From: Robertmurraya sp047302285
GTDB taxonomy: Bacteria > Bacillota > Bacilli > Bacillales > Cytobacillaceae
Reading direction: 5' to 3'
Assembly: GCF_047302285.1 (NCBI RefSeq)
Contig: NZ_CP154845.1
Location: forward strand, 3,968,001-4,032,000
Length of the DNA stretch: 64,000 nt
Shown here one piece after another: positions 17,111-24,609 of this stretch. The translations under genes were made by a program, and so were the position numbers. Each line of letters starts with the position of its first letter. Position 1 is the stretch's first letter. The notes beneath the pieces were generated by a model. It was given only the letters and a program-made list of their open reading frames with translations, had not been told where the DNA came from and did not search any database.

Positions 17111-18253
17111 TTATTTACTTGCTACTCCCCATACACGTCCTATCTGCTCAGCTGTCCTCCGCAAATTTCCCCTCGTAACATCTGGAGCCATCGCCACGTC
17201 CAAAGAAACTGGCCCACTGACAATCGTAAAATATGCTGTAATTCCTGAGTCATACAAGGAAGGGTTTCCATCCGTAACATCTCCTGCAAGAGCAATGACT
17301 GGAATGTTTCGCTTTTGAGCAAGTTGAGCAATTCCAGCTGGTGCTTTTCCCATGGAGGTCTGGCCATCGAGTTTCCCTTCGCCGGTGATCACTAAATCAA
17401 CAGCAGAAAATCTTTCTTCTAGTTTAGCAACATCTAGTATTAACTGTACTCCTGATTGTAATTGACCTTTCAACAATCCAGCAAAAGTAGCGCCCAATCC
17501 TCCTGCTGCCCCTGCACCTGTAATGCTCTGAAGGTCAATTCCAGTCTGTTCGATGATGACATTGGCAAAATGACGTAAACCTTCGTCCAATTCTTCGACC
17601 ATTTCTGGCGTGGCACCTTTTTGCGGACCATAAATATAGGCAGCCCCATTTGTTCCATATAAAGGGTTATTCACATCACAAGCTACACGAAATGTTACCT
17701 CTTTCACTTGATCTGGGACCTTACTTGAATCCATCTTCGTGATCCTTTTTAACTCACCTCCACCAAAGCCGATGGACTCTCCTTTCTGATCGAAAAATTG
17801 ATACCCAAGGGCTTGGAGCATCCCTACTCCTGCATCATTCGTGGCACTCCCACCAAGACCGATGATAAAATCCCGGCAACCTTTTTGGAGCGCATCTAAA
17901 ATCAGCTCTCCTACTCCATAGGTTGTCGTAAGTTTCGGATTCAGCTTTTCCTTCGTGAGCAACGGAAGACCACAAGCTTCTGCCACTTCGATCACCGCTG
18001 TCTCCTGCCCACCTAAAATCCCATACTTTGCCGTAACTGGATATCCTAATGGTCCTGTCACAATCGCTTCCACAAAATGACCATTAGTTGCATGGACTAG
18101 TGCTTCAACCGTACCTTCCCCACCATCAGCTACTGGGACAGTTTCGATCATAAAATTTGGATTGGCTTGCAATAATCCTTTTTCAATTGCTTTGTTTGCT
18201 TCAATTGATGAAAGACTTCCTTTTAACGAATCCATGGCAATTAATATATTCAT
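17111..18253 (-). CDS. Glycerate kinase (GlxK/GarK family)
   Basis: A protein of 380 residues that phosphorylates D-glycerate with ATP, probably to 2-phosphoglycerate. It opens with MNILIAMDSLKGSLSS. Family landmarks are VPVADGGEGTVEAL, IIGLGGSATNDAGVGMLQALG and DLVITGEGKLDGQTSMGKAP, and the length is typical. It lies 21 bp downstream of the Nudix gene on the same strand, so the two may be cotranscribed although their functions are not obviously linked. Confidence 0.92.
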   Translation of the reverse strand: MNILIAMDSLKGSLSSIEANKAIEKGLLQANPNFMIETVPVADGGEGTVEALVHATNGHFVEAIVTGPLGYPVTAKYGILGGQETAVIEVAEACGLPLLTKEKLNPKLTTTYGVGELILDALQKGCRDFIIGLGGSATNDAGVGMLQALGYQFFDQKGESIGFGGGELKRITKMDSSKVPDQVKEVTFRVACDVNNPLYGTNGAAYIYGPQKGATPEMVEELDEGLRHFANVIIEQTGIDLQSITGAGAAGGLGATFAGLLKGQLQSGVQLILDVAKLEERFSAVDLVITGEGKLDGQTSMGKAPAGIAQLAQKRNIPVIALAGDVTDGNPSLYDSGITAYFTIVSGPVSLDVAMAPDVTRGNLRRTAEQIGRVWGVASK

Positions 18254-18274
18254 ATGAACCCCCTCTGAGTCAAT

Positions 18275-18898
18275 CTAATTAAGCCGATCTTGTATTCTCT
18301 CAACAACTTCTTGATAAAAAGAGTTTTCATGAGGGACGAATTGTTCTTTGCCGACTTTTTCTTCTATCTTGACCTTATTTCCTTCTTTATCGATTCGAAA
18401 CCCTCTTAAATTAATCATATTCCTTTTATCAAACCATAACTCACTAAATTCTTTAAATTCCACTAACATTAATCCAGCAACTTCTTCTACTTGGAGGGTA
18501 AAATCACTTAGGCGATTTTTACTTTTATACAAGAAAACATTGGCAAATTCTTTGTCAATTAGTTCGCCTTCAACGACAGAATAATTCAAAATCCCTAGAG
18601 AAATTAACTCTTCAAATCGAAGATCAATCCCAATCTCTTCCTTGATTTCTCTCACCCCATCCCGAACACTTTCATTAGCCAATAAATGTCCTGCGGCCGT
18701 TATATCCAAGAGACTCGGATAGTCTTTTTTCTGCTCACTACGAAGTTGCAAATATAGATAATCTTTCCTGTCTATCGTTGTCACAAACCAGCAATGAAAA
18801 GTCTCATGCCAGTAGCCATATTTATGGACATCATCTCGTGAAGCGACCCCAATCTCCTTTCTATCTTCATCAAATATTTTAAAATGTTCCTGTTCCAT
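18275..18898 (-). CDS. Nudix hydrolase (isopentenyl-diphosphate-isomerase-like subgroup)
   Basis: A 207-residue protein with a complete Nudix box, G-HLLAN-E-SVRDGV-REIKEEIGI, matching GX5EX7REUXEEXGU. The N-terminal segment (KEIGVASRDDVHKYGYWHETFHCWF) resembles the Nudix group related to Idi and YfcD. It hydrolyses a nucleoside diphosphate linked to another moiety; the substrate is unknown. The start ATG is the first in frame, and the 20-bp repeat array lies just upstream. Confidence 0.87.
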   Translation of the reverse strand: MEQEHFKIFDEDRKEIGVASRDDVHKYGYWHETFHCWFVTTIDRKDYLYLQLRSEQKKDYPSLLDITAAGHLLANESVRDGVREIKEEIGIDLRFEELISLGILNYSVVEGELIDKEFANVFLYKSKNRLSDFTLQVEEVAGLMLVEFKEFSELWFDKRNMINLRGFRIDKEGNKVKIEEKVGKEQFVPHENSFYQEVVERIQDRLN

Positions 18899-18961
18899 TT
18901 GGTTGCCTCCGCTTCGATAATCTGTAAATGTGAAACGCTATTATCTGCGTTTTGAGCGTTT

Positions 18962-19081
18962 CGCCGATATAATTGTTATTTCGCCGATAAATCTCGATTT
19001 TCGCCGATATATTTTCAAAAACGCCGATGTAATCTAGTTTTCGCCGATATATTGTAAAAAACGCCAATATAACTAAATAGC
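18962..19081. repeat. Six-unit tandem array with an exact 20-bp period
   Basis: CGCCGATAT or a one- to two-base variant starts at 18962, 18982, 19002, 19022, 19042 and 19062, exactly 20 bp apart. The other 11 bases of each unit are AT-rich and variable, ending in TTT or AAA. The period equals about two helical turns, so all cores face one side of the DNA. The array lies between the Nudix gene start and the lipoprotein gene end. It is too short-period for CRISPR. Confidence 0.75.
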
Positions 19082-19171
19082 GATGTCCCCGAGCCAATAT
19101 TTTAGGCAAATTGAAGCCAACAATCCATCCATATTTTGGTTCATATCCTCTAGTTTAGCTCAAGACCCTCT

Positions 19172-19603
19172 CTATTCTTCAGATAGTATTAACTCTCTCA
19201 ATTTATTCGTCATTTGCGAATTCGTTTCATATGACACTGTTTCGTCCGTGATATATTTCATGACACTAGGTTTATTTTCCTCTCCCAGCCATAAATGAAT
19301 TGCATGAGTAGGTAAGCCACCCTCATATTCAACCATAACATCGTATTCAGGTGTAGAACTACCAGCTAATCCTGATTTTTCAACTGCCGTAGTAATAGCT
19401 TTTTCAAATATGCGGATAGATTCTTTATCTTGAAAAGACAACTTTATATCTAAATTCATATCTCCAAAACCTTCAGACTCGGAAATCAGAACACCAGAAA
19501 CTTTTTCGTCTAAAAGAACCATTGTCTCACCGGAATTTGGTTGGCATGCCACTAAAAAGATTCCCATAAACACCATAAAACCTATAAAGTATACTATTTT
19601 CAT
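19172..19603 (-). CDS. Putative lipoprotein of unknown function
   Basis: A protein of 143 residues. It starts with a lipoprotein signal peptide (MKIVYFIGFMVFMGIFLVAC) whose lipobox is LVAC, so it is anchored to the outer face of the membrane. The mature part is a small mixed alpha/beta domain with acidic stretches and no known motif. It is a single gene, with an AT-rich gap and a hairpin-free region on both sides. Confidence 0.75.
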   Translation of the reverse strand: MKIVYFIGFMVFMGIFLVACQPNSGETMVLLDEKVSGVLISESEGFGDMNLDIKLSFQDKESIRIFEKAITTAVEKSGLAGSSTPEYDVMVEYEGGLPTHAIHLWLGEENKPSVMKYITDETVSYETNSQMTNKLRELILSEE

Positions 19604-19715
19604 ATTCTTCTCTCTTTTCTCATTTTGTTAAAAATATTCTATCACACGGAACTCTTTTTTCGTTAGTCATATCAAGCATTTGCACGTATTTATACAAATT
19701 TTATCAAAAAAATGT

Positions 19716-19744
19716 TTGACTTCTTTTGTCTTATGCGATAAATT
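19716..19744 (+). promoter_or_regulatory. Sigma-A promoter of the methionine operon
   Basis: TTGACT and TAAATT are separated by 17 bp, placing the start of transcription about 30 bp before the first SAM riboswitch. Confidence 0.6.
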
Positions 19745-19773
19745 AATAACCAAGTTAAATAACCGAATAGAAA

Positions 19774-19885
19774 CACTTCTTATCAAGAGAGGTTGAGGGA
19801 CTGGCCCAATGACACCTCGGCAGCGGAATCATTTGATTCTGTGCCAAATCCAGCAAGCATGTTCGCTTGAAAGATGAGAAGAGGA
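19774..19885 (+). ncRNA. SAM-I (S-box) riboswitch, first of two
   Basis: It carries the hallmark segments of the S-box: CTTATCAAGAGAGG, GAGGGACTGGCCC, GATGACACCTCGGCAGC-type core (here AATGACACC), GTGCCAAATCC and GCTTGAAAGATGAGAAG, which closes P1. It binds S-adenosylmethionine. With ligand, the following terminator forms and transcription stops. Confidence 0.95.
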
Positions 19886-19905
19886 CGGACTCGTTTCGTA
19901 AATTA

Positions 19906-19940
19906 CCCTCTTCTTACTTTTAAGAAGAGGGTTTTTATTT
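19906..19940 (+). terminator. Riboswitch-controlled terminator 1
   Basis: CCCTCTTCTTA pairs with TAAGAAGAGGG, followed by TTTTTATTT. The left arm can also pair with AGAAGAGG at the 3' side of the first SAM aptamer, the expected antiterminator. Confidence 0.9.
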
Positions 19941-19959
19941 GGAAAAACTTAATATGAAC

Positions 19960-20067
19960 ATTTCTTATCAAGAGAGGTTGAGGGACTGGCCCGATGACAC
20001 CTCGGCAGCGGAATAGTTAATTCTGTGCCAAATCCAGCAAGCAAGTTAGCTTGAAAGATAAGAAGAG
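19960..20067 (+). ncRNA. SAM-I (S-box) riboswitch, second of two
   Basis: A near-identical second aptamer, with the same TTATCAAGAGAGG, GGGACTGGCCCGATGACACC and GTGCCAAATCC blocks, ending GAAAGATAAGAAG. It differs from the first mainly in the variable P3/P4 loops. Together the two form a tandem, double-gated leader for metNIQ. Confidence 0.95.
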
Positions 20068-20093
20068 AATCCTGTTTGATTTTGCATGGATAT

Positions 20094-20128
20094 GCCCTCT
20101 TCTTTCTTCAAGAAGAGGGCTTTTTATT
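20094..20128 (+). terminator. Riboswitch-controlled terminator 2
   Basis: GCCCTCTTCT pairs with AGAAGAGGGC, followed by TTTTTATTT, 25 bp before the metN start. Its left arm is complementary to the AAGAAGAG end of the second aptamer. Confidence 0.9.
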
Positions 20129-20152
20129 TACACGAAAAAGGAGATGAGCATC

Positions 20153-21184
20153 ATGATAGAATTTCAGAATTTAAGAAAGGTCTATGAAAGTGGTGGTCAA
20201 CAGGTCACTGCATTAGACGGGATTGATTTAACTATCAATAAAGGAGAGATATTTGGCGTCATCGGGTTCAGCGGAGCGGGAAAAAGTTCGTTAATCCGCT
20301 GTGTGAATTTATTGGAACGTCCGACATCAGGAAAAGTCATTGTCGATGGACACGAACTCACCTCCTTGCCAGTAAAGAAAATCCGTGAAATCAAGAAAAA
20401 TATCGGAATGGTTTTCCAGCATTTTAACCTTCTTAATTCAAAAACGGTTTTTGCTAATGTGGCGATGCCGCTTACACTCGCAAAGATAGATAAAGCTCAA
20501 ATAACAAAACGAGTTCAAGAATTACTGGAGTTTGTTGGATTGGCGGATAAAGCAGATTATTATCCAGACCAGCTTTCAGGGGGACAAAAACAGCGAGTCG
20601 GAATTGCCAGAGCACTTGCCACGCAGCCATCCATCCTCCTTTGTGATGAGGCCACTTCCGCATTAGACCCGCAGACGACGAGCTCAATCTTGCAGCTTTT
20701 GAAAAAAATTAATCAGGAGTACAAGATTACGATTTTAATCATCACGCATGAAATGGCTGTAATTCGAGAAATTTGCGACAAGGTTGCTGTAATCGAAGGT
20801 GGAAAAATCATTGAAGAAGGTTCGGTATTTGATGTCTTTTCTGCTCCGAAGACGATAACAGCACGTAATTTTGTCAGCACCGTAATGAATGATCAGCTTC
20901 CGAATTCTATTAATGAACTGATTCAAAAGCAAACTGGTTCTCAAAGAATTTATCGTATTAACTTTGTTGGGACATCTGCTGGGCAGCCTCTTCTTTCTGA
21001 ACTGGCTAAAAAGTTTGATGTACATCTCAACGTCCTTTTTGGAAATATCACCGAGTTACAAGGAATCCCTTTTGGAAACCTCATTGTCGAATTCCAAGGA
21101 GAGGACAAAGAAGTATTGCGAGCCTTAACGTATGTCAACGAGAAGAAAATCAGCATTAAGGAAGTGAGTGCATATGCTAGTTAA
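20153..21184 (+). CDS. metN: Methionine ABC transporter, ATP-binding subunit MetN
   Basis: The ATPase of the MetNIQ methionine importer, 343 residues. Walker A is GFSGAGKSS, the signature LSGGQKQR, Walker B LLCDEATSALDP and the H-loop ITHEM. The C-terminal NIL/ACT-like domain (from about residue 265) is the methionine-sensing domain of MetN. The ATG at 20153 has AAAGGAG 9 bp upstream; longer frames would begin inside the riboswitch. The gene overlaps metI by 11 bp and is gated by two SAM riboswitches. Confidence 0.95.
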   Translation: MIEFQNLRKVYESGGQQVTALDGIDLTINKGEIFGVIGFSGAGKSSLIRCVNLLERPTSGKVIVDGHELTSLPVKKIREIKKNIGMVFQHFNLLNSKTVFANVAMPLTLAKIDKAQITKRVQELLEFVGLADKADYYPDQLSGGQKQRVGIARALATQPSILLCDEATSALDPQTTSSILQLLKKINQEYKITILIITHEMAVIREICDKVAVIEGGKIIEEGSVFDVFSAPKTITARNFVSTVMNDQLPNSINELIQKQTGSQRIYRINFVGTSAGQPLLSELAKKFDVHLNVLFGNITELQGIPFGNLIVEFQGEDKEVLRALTYVNEKKISIKEVSAYAS

Positions 21185-21824
21185 TTCAGAACAGATTATC
21201 GAAGCGTTAATAGAAACGATTCAAATGGTTGCCTTCTCCCTCTTGTTTTCAATCCTACTAGGATTACCACTTGGGATATTACTAGTCGTTACAAGAAAAG
21301 GGCATTTAATTGAAAACCTTACTATTTTTAATGTACTAAATGGAATCATTAATATTTTCCGCTCTGTCCCATTCATCATTTTATTAGTAGCAATGATTCC
21401 AGTAACAAGATTCATCGTCGGGACATCGATTGGTACAATAGCAGCCATCGTCCCTCTCGTATTCTATGCTGGACCGTATATTGCCAGATTAGTAGAGAAT
21501 TCATTATTGGAAGTTGAGCCAGGCGTAATTGAAGCCGCGGAAGCAATGGGAGCAACACCTTGGCAGATCATTACAAAATTTCTTTTACCAGAAGCATTAA
21601 GCTCACTTGTCCTAGCCCTCACAATTGCCACAATCGGGCTTGTTGGTGCATCAGCAATGGCGGGAGCTGTCGGTGGCGGTGGAATTGGAGACTTAGCCAT
21701 TACATATGGTTATCAACGTTTTGACACTATGACCATGATTATTACAGTAGCTATCTTAATCGTCATCGTTCAAGGTCTACAGTCATTCGGCAATATTGCG
21801 GCAAAAAAAATTAGAAGAAGATAA
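21174..21824 (+). CDS. metI: Methionine ABC transporter permease MetI
   Basis: A permease of 216 residues with five to six membrane segments. The cytoplasmic coupling loop reads EVEPGVIEAAEAMGATPWQIITKFLLPEA, the EAA motif that contacts MetN. The ATG at 21174 follows AAGGAAG by 9 bp; a GTG two codons earlier is too close. It lies between metN and metQ in the methionine operon. Confidence 0.95.
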   Translation: MLVNSEQIIEALIETIQMVAFSLLFSILLGLPLGILLVVTRKGHLIENLTIFNVLNGIINIFRSVPFIILLVAMIPVTRFIVGTSIGTIAAIVPLVFYAGPYIARLVENSLLEVEPGVIEAAEAMGATPWQIITKFLLPEALSSLVLALTIATIGLVGASAMAGAVGGGGIGDLAITYGYQRFDTMTMIITVAILIVIVQGLQSFGNIAAKKIRRR

Positions 21825-21842
21825 CTCGAGGAGGAAAACAAC

Positions 21843-22673
21843 ATGAAAAAACTATTACTATCGATCATTTTACTTACATTGGCAGTATTTGCAGCAGGAT
21901 GTTCATCTGACAGCACGCAAGGAAAAGAAATAACAAAAGTAAAGCTAGGAATTAGTGGAACAGATACACGAATTTGGGATTTCATTTCTAAAAAAGCTGA
22001 AAAAGAAGGCATTGAAATTGAGCTCGTTAAGTTCTCAGATTATGTGGCACCAAATACAGCTCTTGCTGAAGGTGAATTAGATGTCAACGCATTCCAAACA
22101 GTTGCATACTTTGACGTATTCATTAAAGAACATAATCTTGACTTAGTACCTATTGCGACAACTGTTTTAGCCCCAATGGGAATTTATTCTGAGAAATATG
22201 AAGATATAAATGAAATTCCGGAAGGCTCAAAAATCGCCCTTCCAAACGATGCATCCAATCAAGGACGTGCCTTACTTTTACTACAAGAAGCTGGATTAAT
22301 TGGTTTACCTGAAGATTTTGATCCGAATGGAAATGTCAATCAAGTAACTGACAACCCAAAGAACTTAGAATTGATTGAAGTCGTTCCTGCTCAAACACCG
22401 AGAGTATTGCCTGACGTAGCCGCTTCATTAATCAACAACGGAATCGCTCGTGATGCTGGACTTACACCACTAACAGATGCGATTTACCATGAAGGCGAGA
22501 CGGCAACTCCATACATTAATATCATTGCTGTACAAGCAGAAGACAAGGATGACAAAACGCTTAATCGTATCGCCGAACTTTATCAAGAAGAAGATACCGC
22601 TAAATTTATTGAAGAAGAATATGACGGGAATCTACTCCCAACCTTCGTCCCGTTAAGCAATATCGGTTGGTAA
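21843..22673 (+). CDS. metQ: Methionine-binding lipoprotein MetQ
   Basis: A NlpA/MetQ-family solute-binding lipoprotein of 276 residues. The signal peptide ends in the lipobox AAGC. Family landmarks are KLGISGTDTRIWDF, a DVNAFQ segment and the LPNDASNQGRALLLLQ region that lines the methionine site. It delivers methionine, or the D-isomer or a derivative, to MetNI. A strong GAGGAGG site precedes it, 18 bp after metI. Confidence 0.95.
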   Translation: MKKLLLSIILLTLAVFAAGCSSDSTQGKEITKVKLGISGTDTRIWDFISKKAEKEGIEIELVKFSDYVAPNTALAEGELDVNAFQTVAYFDVFIKEHNLDLVPIATTVLAPMGIYSEKYEDINEIPEGSKIALPNDASNQGRALLLLQEAGLIGLPEDFDPNGNVNQVTDNPKNLELIEVVPAQTPRVLPDVAASLINNGIARDAGLTPLTDAIYHEGETATPYINIIAVQAEDKDDKTLNRIAELYQEEDTAKFIEEEYDGNLLPTFVPLSNIGW

Positions 22674-22703
22674 AACTTTTTCAAAAATAGAGGAGGAATA
22701 AGA

Positions 22704-23909
22704 ATGACTACACTTGTTGAATCAATTGATGTTTTAAAAAAGGGAATTATCGAGAATGTTGAGAACAATAAAGAATTGTATATTGAAACAAGCCACAAAA
22801 TTCATAAGAGACCAGAAATCGGGAATGAAGAATTCTACGCATCTTCACTATTAACAGACATTCTCGAAAAAGAAGGTTTTGAAGTTGAGAAAGCTGTTGC
22901 CGGACACGAAACTTCTTTTGTTGCTCGAAAAAAATCGTTAAAACTTGGTCCCACAATTGCTTTCCTAGCAGAGTATGACGCCCTTCCTGGTATCGGCCAT
23001 GCATGTGGACATAATATTATTGGAACAACAAGTGTTGCAGCTGCCATTGCTTTAAGTAAAGTATTAGATGCAACTGGTGGTGAAGCAGTCGTTTTTGGAA
23101 CTCCTGCAGAAGAAGGCGGACCAAATGGTAGCGCGAAAGGAAGTTTTGTTAAGCATGGTTTAGTGGAAGGAATTGACGCTGCACTAATGGTACATCCAAA
23201 CAGTGAGACGCGATTAACTAGTTCGTCACTAGCCGTTGATCCACTTGATTTTGAATACATCGGCAAGCCCGCCCATGCTGCCGCCTCCCCACATGAAGGA
23301 ATTAATGCTCTTGATGCCGTCATCCAGCTCTTTAATGGGATTAATGCATTAAGACAACAACTGACAGACGATGTACGAATTCATGGCATTATCACCCATG
23401 GCGGAGATGCGCCAAATATTATTCCTGAATACGCAAAGGCAAGATTTTTCATTCGTGCAGCAACGAGAGCTGGATTAAATGAAGTTACTCAGAAGGTAAA
23501 AGCGATCGCAGAAGGAGCCTCCCTTGCTACAGGAGCACAGCTAAACATTATCGCCTTTCAAAATGAAGTTGATAATCTCCTACTTAATCGTAAATATGAT
23601 GAGATTTTTAAAGAGGTCGTAGAAGAGTTAGGGGAAACAGTATTCGAAGACCGCAAAGGAATTGGCTCAACCGATGCCGGGAATATCAGCCAAGTCGTCC
23701 CTACGATTCATCCTTATATTAAAATCGGTGCTAGCGATCTCATCCCTCACACCGTCCCATTTAGGGAAGCAGCTGCATCACCAAGAGGAGACGAAGCTCT
23801 GATAATTGGTGCTAAGGCACTTGCTTTAACGGCATTAAAACTCATTACAGAACCTGAAACACTAGCTAGTGTTAAGGCAGAATTTCAGAGAAGGAAATTT
23901 GAAGAATAA
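22704..23909 (+). CDS. M20-family metallopeptidase / amidohydrolase in the methionine operon
   Basis: A 401-residue M20D amidohydrolase. Metal-site motifs are LAEYDALPGIGHACGHN and TPAEEGGPNGSAK, plus a VHPNSET and a HAAASPHEG dimerisation region. It follows metQ by 30 bp with a GAGGAGG site and no terminator, so it shares the SAM-riboswitch leader. Operon membership suggests that it deacylates an imported N-acyl sulfur amino acid (for example N-acetylmethionine). That substrate is inferred; family members also cleave dipeptides and p-aminobenzoyl conjugates. Confidence 0.87.
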   Translation: MTTLVESIDVLKKGIIENVENNKELYIETSHKIHKRPEIGNEEFYASSLLTDILEKEGFEVEKAVAGHETSFVARKKSLKLGPTIAFLAEYDALPGIGHACGHNIIGTTSVAAAIALSKVLDATGGEAVVFGTPAEEGGPNGSAKGSFVKHGLVEGIDAALMVHPNSETRLTSSSLAVDPLDFEYIGKPAHAAASPHEGINALDAVIQLFNGINALRQQLTDDVRIHGIITHGGDAPNIIPEYAKARFFIRAATRAGLNEVTQKVKAIAEGASLATGAQLNIIAFQNEVDNLLLNRKYDEIFKEVVEELGETVFEDRKGIGSTDAGNISQVVPTIHPYIKIGASDLIPHTVPFREAAASPRGDEALIIGAKALALTALKLITEPETLASVKAEFQRRKFEE

Positions 23910-23938
23910 AAATTACTTTATTACTATTTTAACTTTCT

Positions 23939-23978
23939 AAGGGGACTGTTCCCTTGTGAGAGTAGGACGTTGCCGGGC
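23939..23978 (+). pseudogene. Fragment of 5S rRNA (3' end, about 40 nt)
   Basis: AAGGGGACTGTTCCC is followed by TTGTGAGAGTAGGACGTTGC and CGGGC, which is the 3' terminal arm of Firmicute 5S rRNA. The rest of the gene is missing. It sits 30 bp after the M20 gene and is followed by an rRNA-operon-type terminator. It is probably a relic of a lost or recombined rRNA operon end, now serving as the 3' end of the met operon. Confidence 0.8.
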
Positions 23979-23985
23979 GAATGAA

Positions 23986-24016
23986 AGAGTATCCATTAGA
24001 TGGGTGCTTTTTTTTT
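23986..24016 (+). terminator. rRNA-operon-type terminator ending the met operon
   Basis: GTATCCAT pairs with ATGGGTGC around TAG, with G-U pairs, followed by nine T residues. The same spacing after a 5S 3' end is typical of Bacillus rRNA operons. Confidence 0.75.
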
Positions 24017-24113
24017 GATCTGATTCTATAAAATAGGTATTTAAGTGACTGGGTAAGAAAGTTTGTATTTATAGAGAGTCCATGAGGACAAGGTCGAACG
24101 AAATCGAGAAAAG

Positions 24114-24144
24114 TTTGTCCTCATAGAGGGTTCATGAGGACAAA
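24114..24144. repeat. Perfect 11-bp hairpin in a small repeat cluster
   Basis: TTTGTCCTCAT pairs with ATGAGGACAAA. A third copy of CATGAGGACAA lies at 24081, so this is a short repeat family. No T-run follows on the plus strand. Confidence 0.5.
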
Positions 24145-24221
24145 GCCTTTTCATTTTTAATCAACTATGATTAAGAAGGCAGTATTTATCAACAGTAAGA
24201 GAGCGATTAAGAAACCTGATA

Positions 24222-24252
24222 ATAAAAATAGAAGGAAAATTTCCGCTTAACA
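24222..24252. repeat. Fragment of the dispersed palindromic repeat
   Basis: ATAGAAGGAAAATTTCCGCT and the following TAA match the end of the two full copies near 16.8 and 35.8 kb. Only this arm is present. Confidence 0.5.
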
Positions 24253-24299
24253 TTAGATTTCAACGAAATTTATGAAGAGGCGCTTCAACAGAAAAGCAA

Positions 24300-24395
24300 C
24301 TATTTTTCTCCTCTAGTTTTGCCATGTCCATGAGACAAGATAGCAAATTCTACAATTCCAATCAGCGATGCTTCATCTAATTCCTGTTTCAACAT
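24300..24395 (-). pseudogene. Possible gene remnant (31 codons)
   Basis: A short frame starting MLKQELDEASLIGIVEFA has protein-like composition but no good ribosome site. Upstream, another frame (ending NNSEYSCKIFLQI) could be its continuation after a frameshift. I do not recognise the parent gene. The rest of the 23.9-24.6 kb gap holds only repeats and the aap promoter. Confidence 0.25.
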
Positions 24396-24459
24396 ATTTT
24401 GAAACACTAAATTTGTAAGAATATCTTACACGAATATTCTGAATTATTAAAATTTGGTA

Positions 24460-24487
24460 TTGATCCATCTAGGAAAATAGGTATAAT
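24460..24487 (+). promoter_or_regulatory. Promoter of the amino-acid transporter operon
   Basis: TTGATC and TATAAT are 16 bp apart. Transcription would start just before the large inverted repeat, placing that repeat at the very 5' end of the mRNA. Confidence 0.55.
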
Positions 24488-24498
24488 TAATTACATAA

Positions 24499-24560
24499 TA
24501 TGTTATATAAAATGACATTAAATAGTTTTTCAGACTATTCATGTTATTTTATATAACATA
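24499..24560 (+). promoter_or_regulatory. Long inverted repeat in the leader of the amino-acid transporter operon
   Basis: TATGTTATATAAAAT pairs perfectly with ATTTTATATAACATA (15 bp), and inside it ACAT/ATGT and AATAGT/ACTATT extend the stem to about 25 bp. The apex GTTTTTCAGACTATT weakly resembles a CodY box (11 of 15 positions). It could stabilise the mRNA or act as an operator. No T-run follows. Confidence 0.55.
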
Positions 24561-24609
24561 CAACAACTGGAGAGTCACTACATAAACACAAAAATTAAGG
24601 GGGAAGAAA

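Noticed and set aside
16974..17318. 114-codon plus-strand frame
   Set aside because: It is antisense to the 3' end of the clear glycerate kinase gene and includes its terminator.
18962..19081. Considered as a CRISPR array
   Set aside because: The repeat core is only about 9 bp with an 11-bp remainder; CRISPR repeats and spacers are much longer and no cas genes are present.
20051..20152. Longer metN reading frame beginning inside the leader
   Set aside because: The extra codons overlap the second SAM riboswitch and its terminator; the ATG at 20153 has a well-spaced AAAGGAG site and gives the normal family N-terminus.
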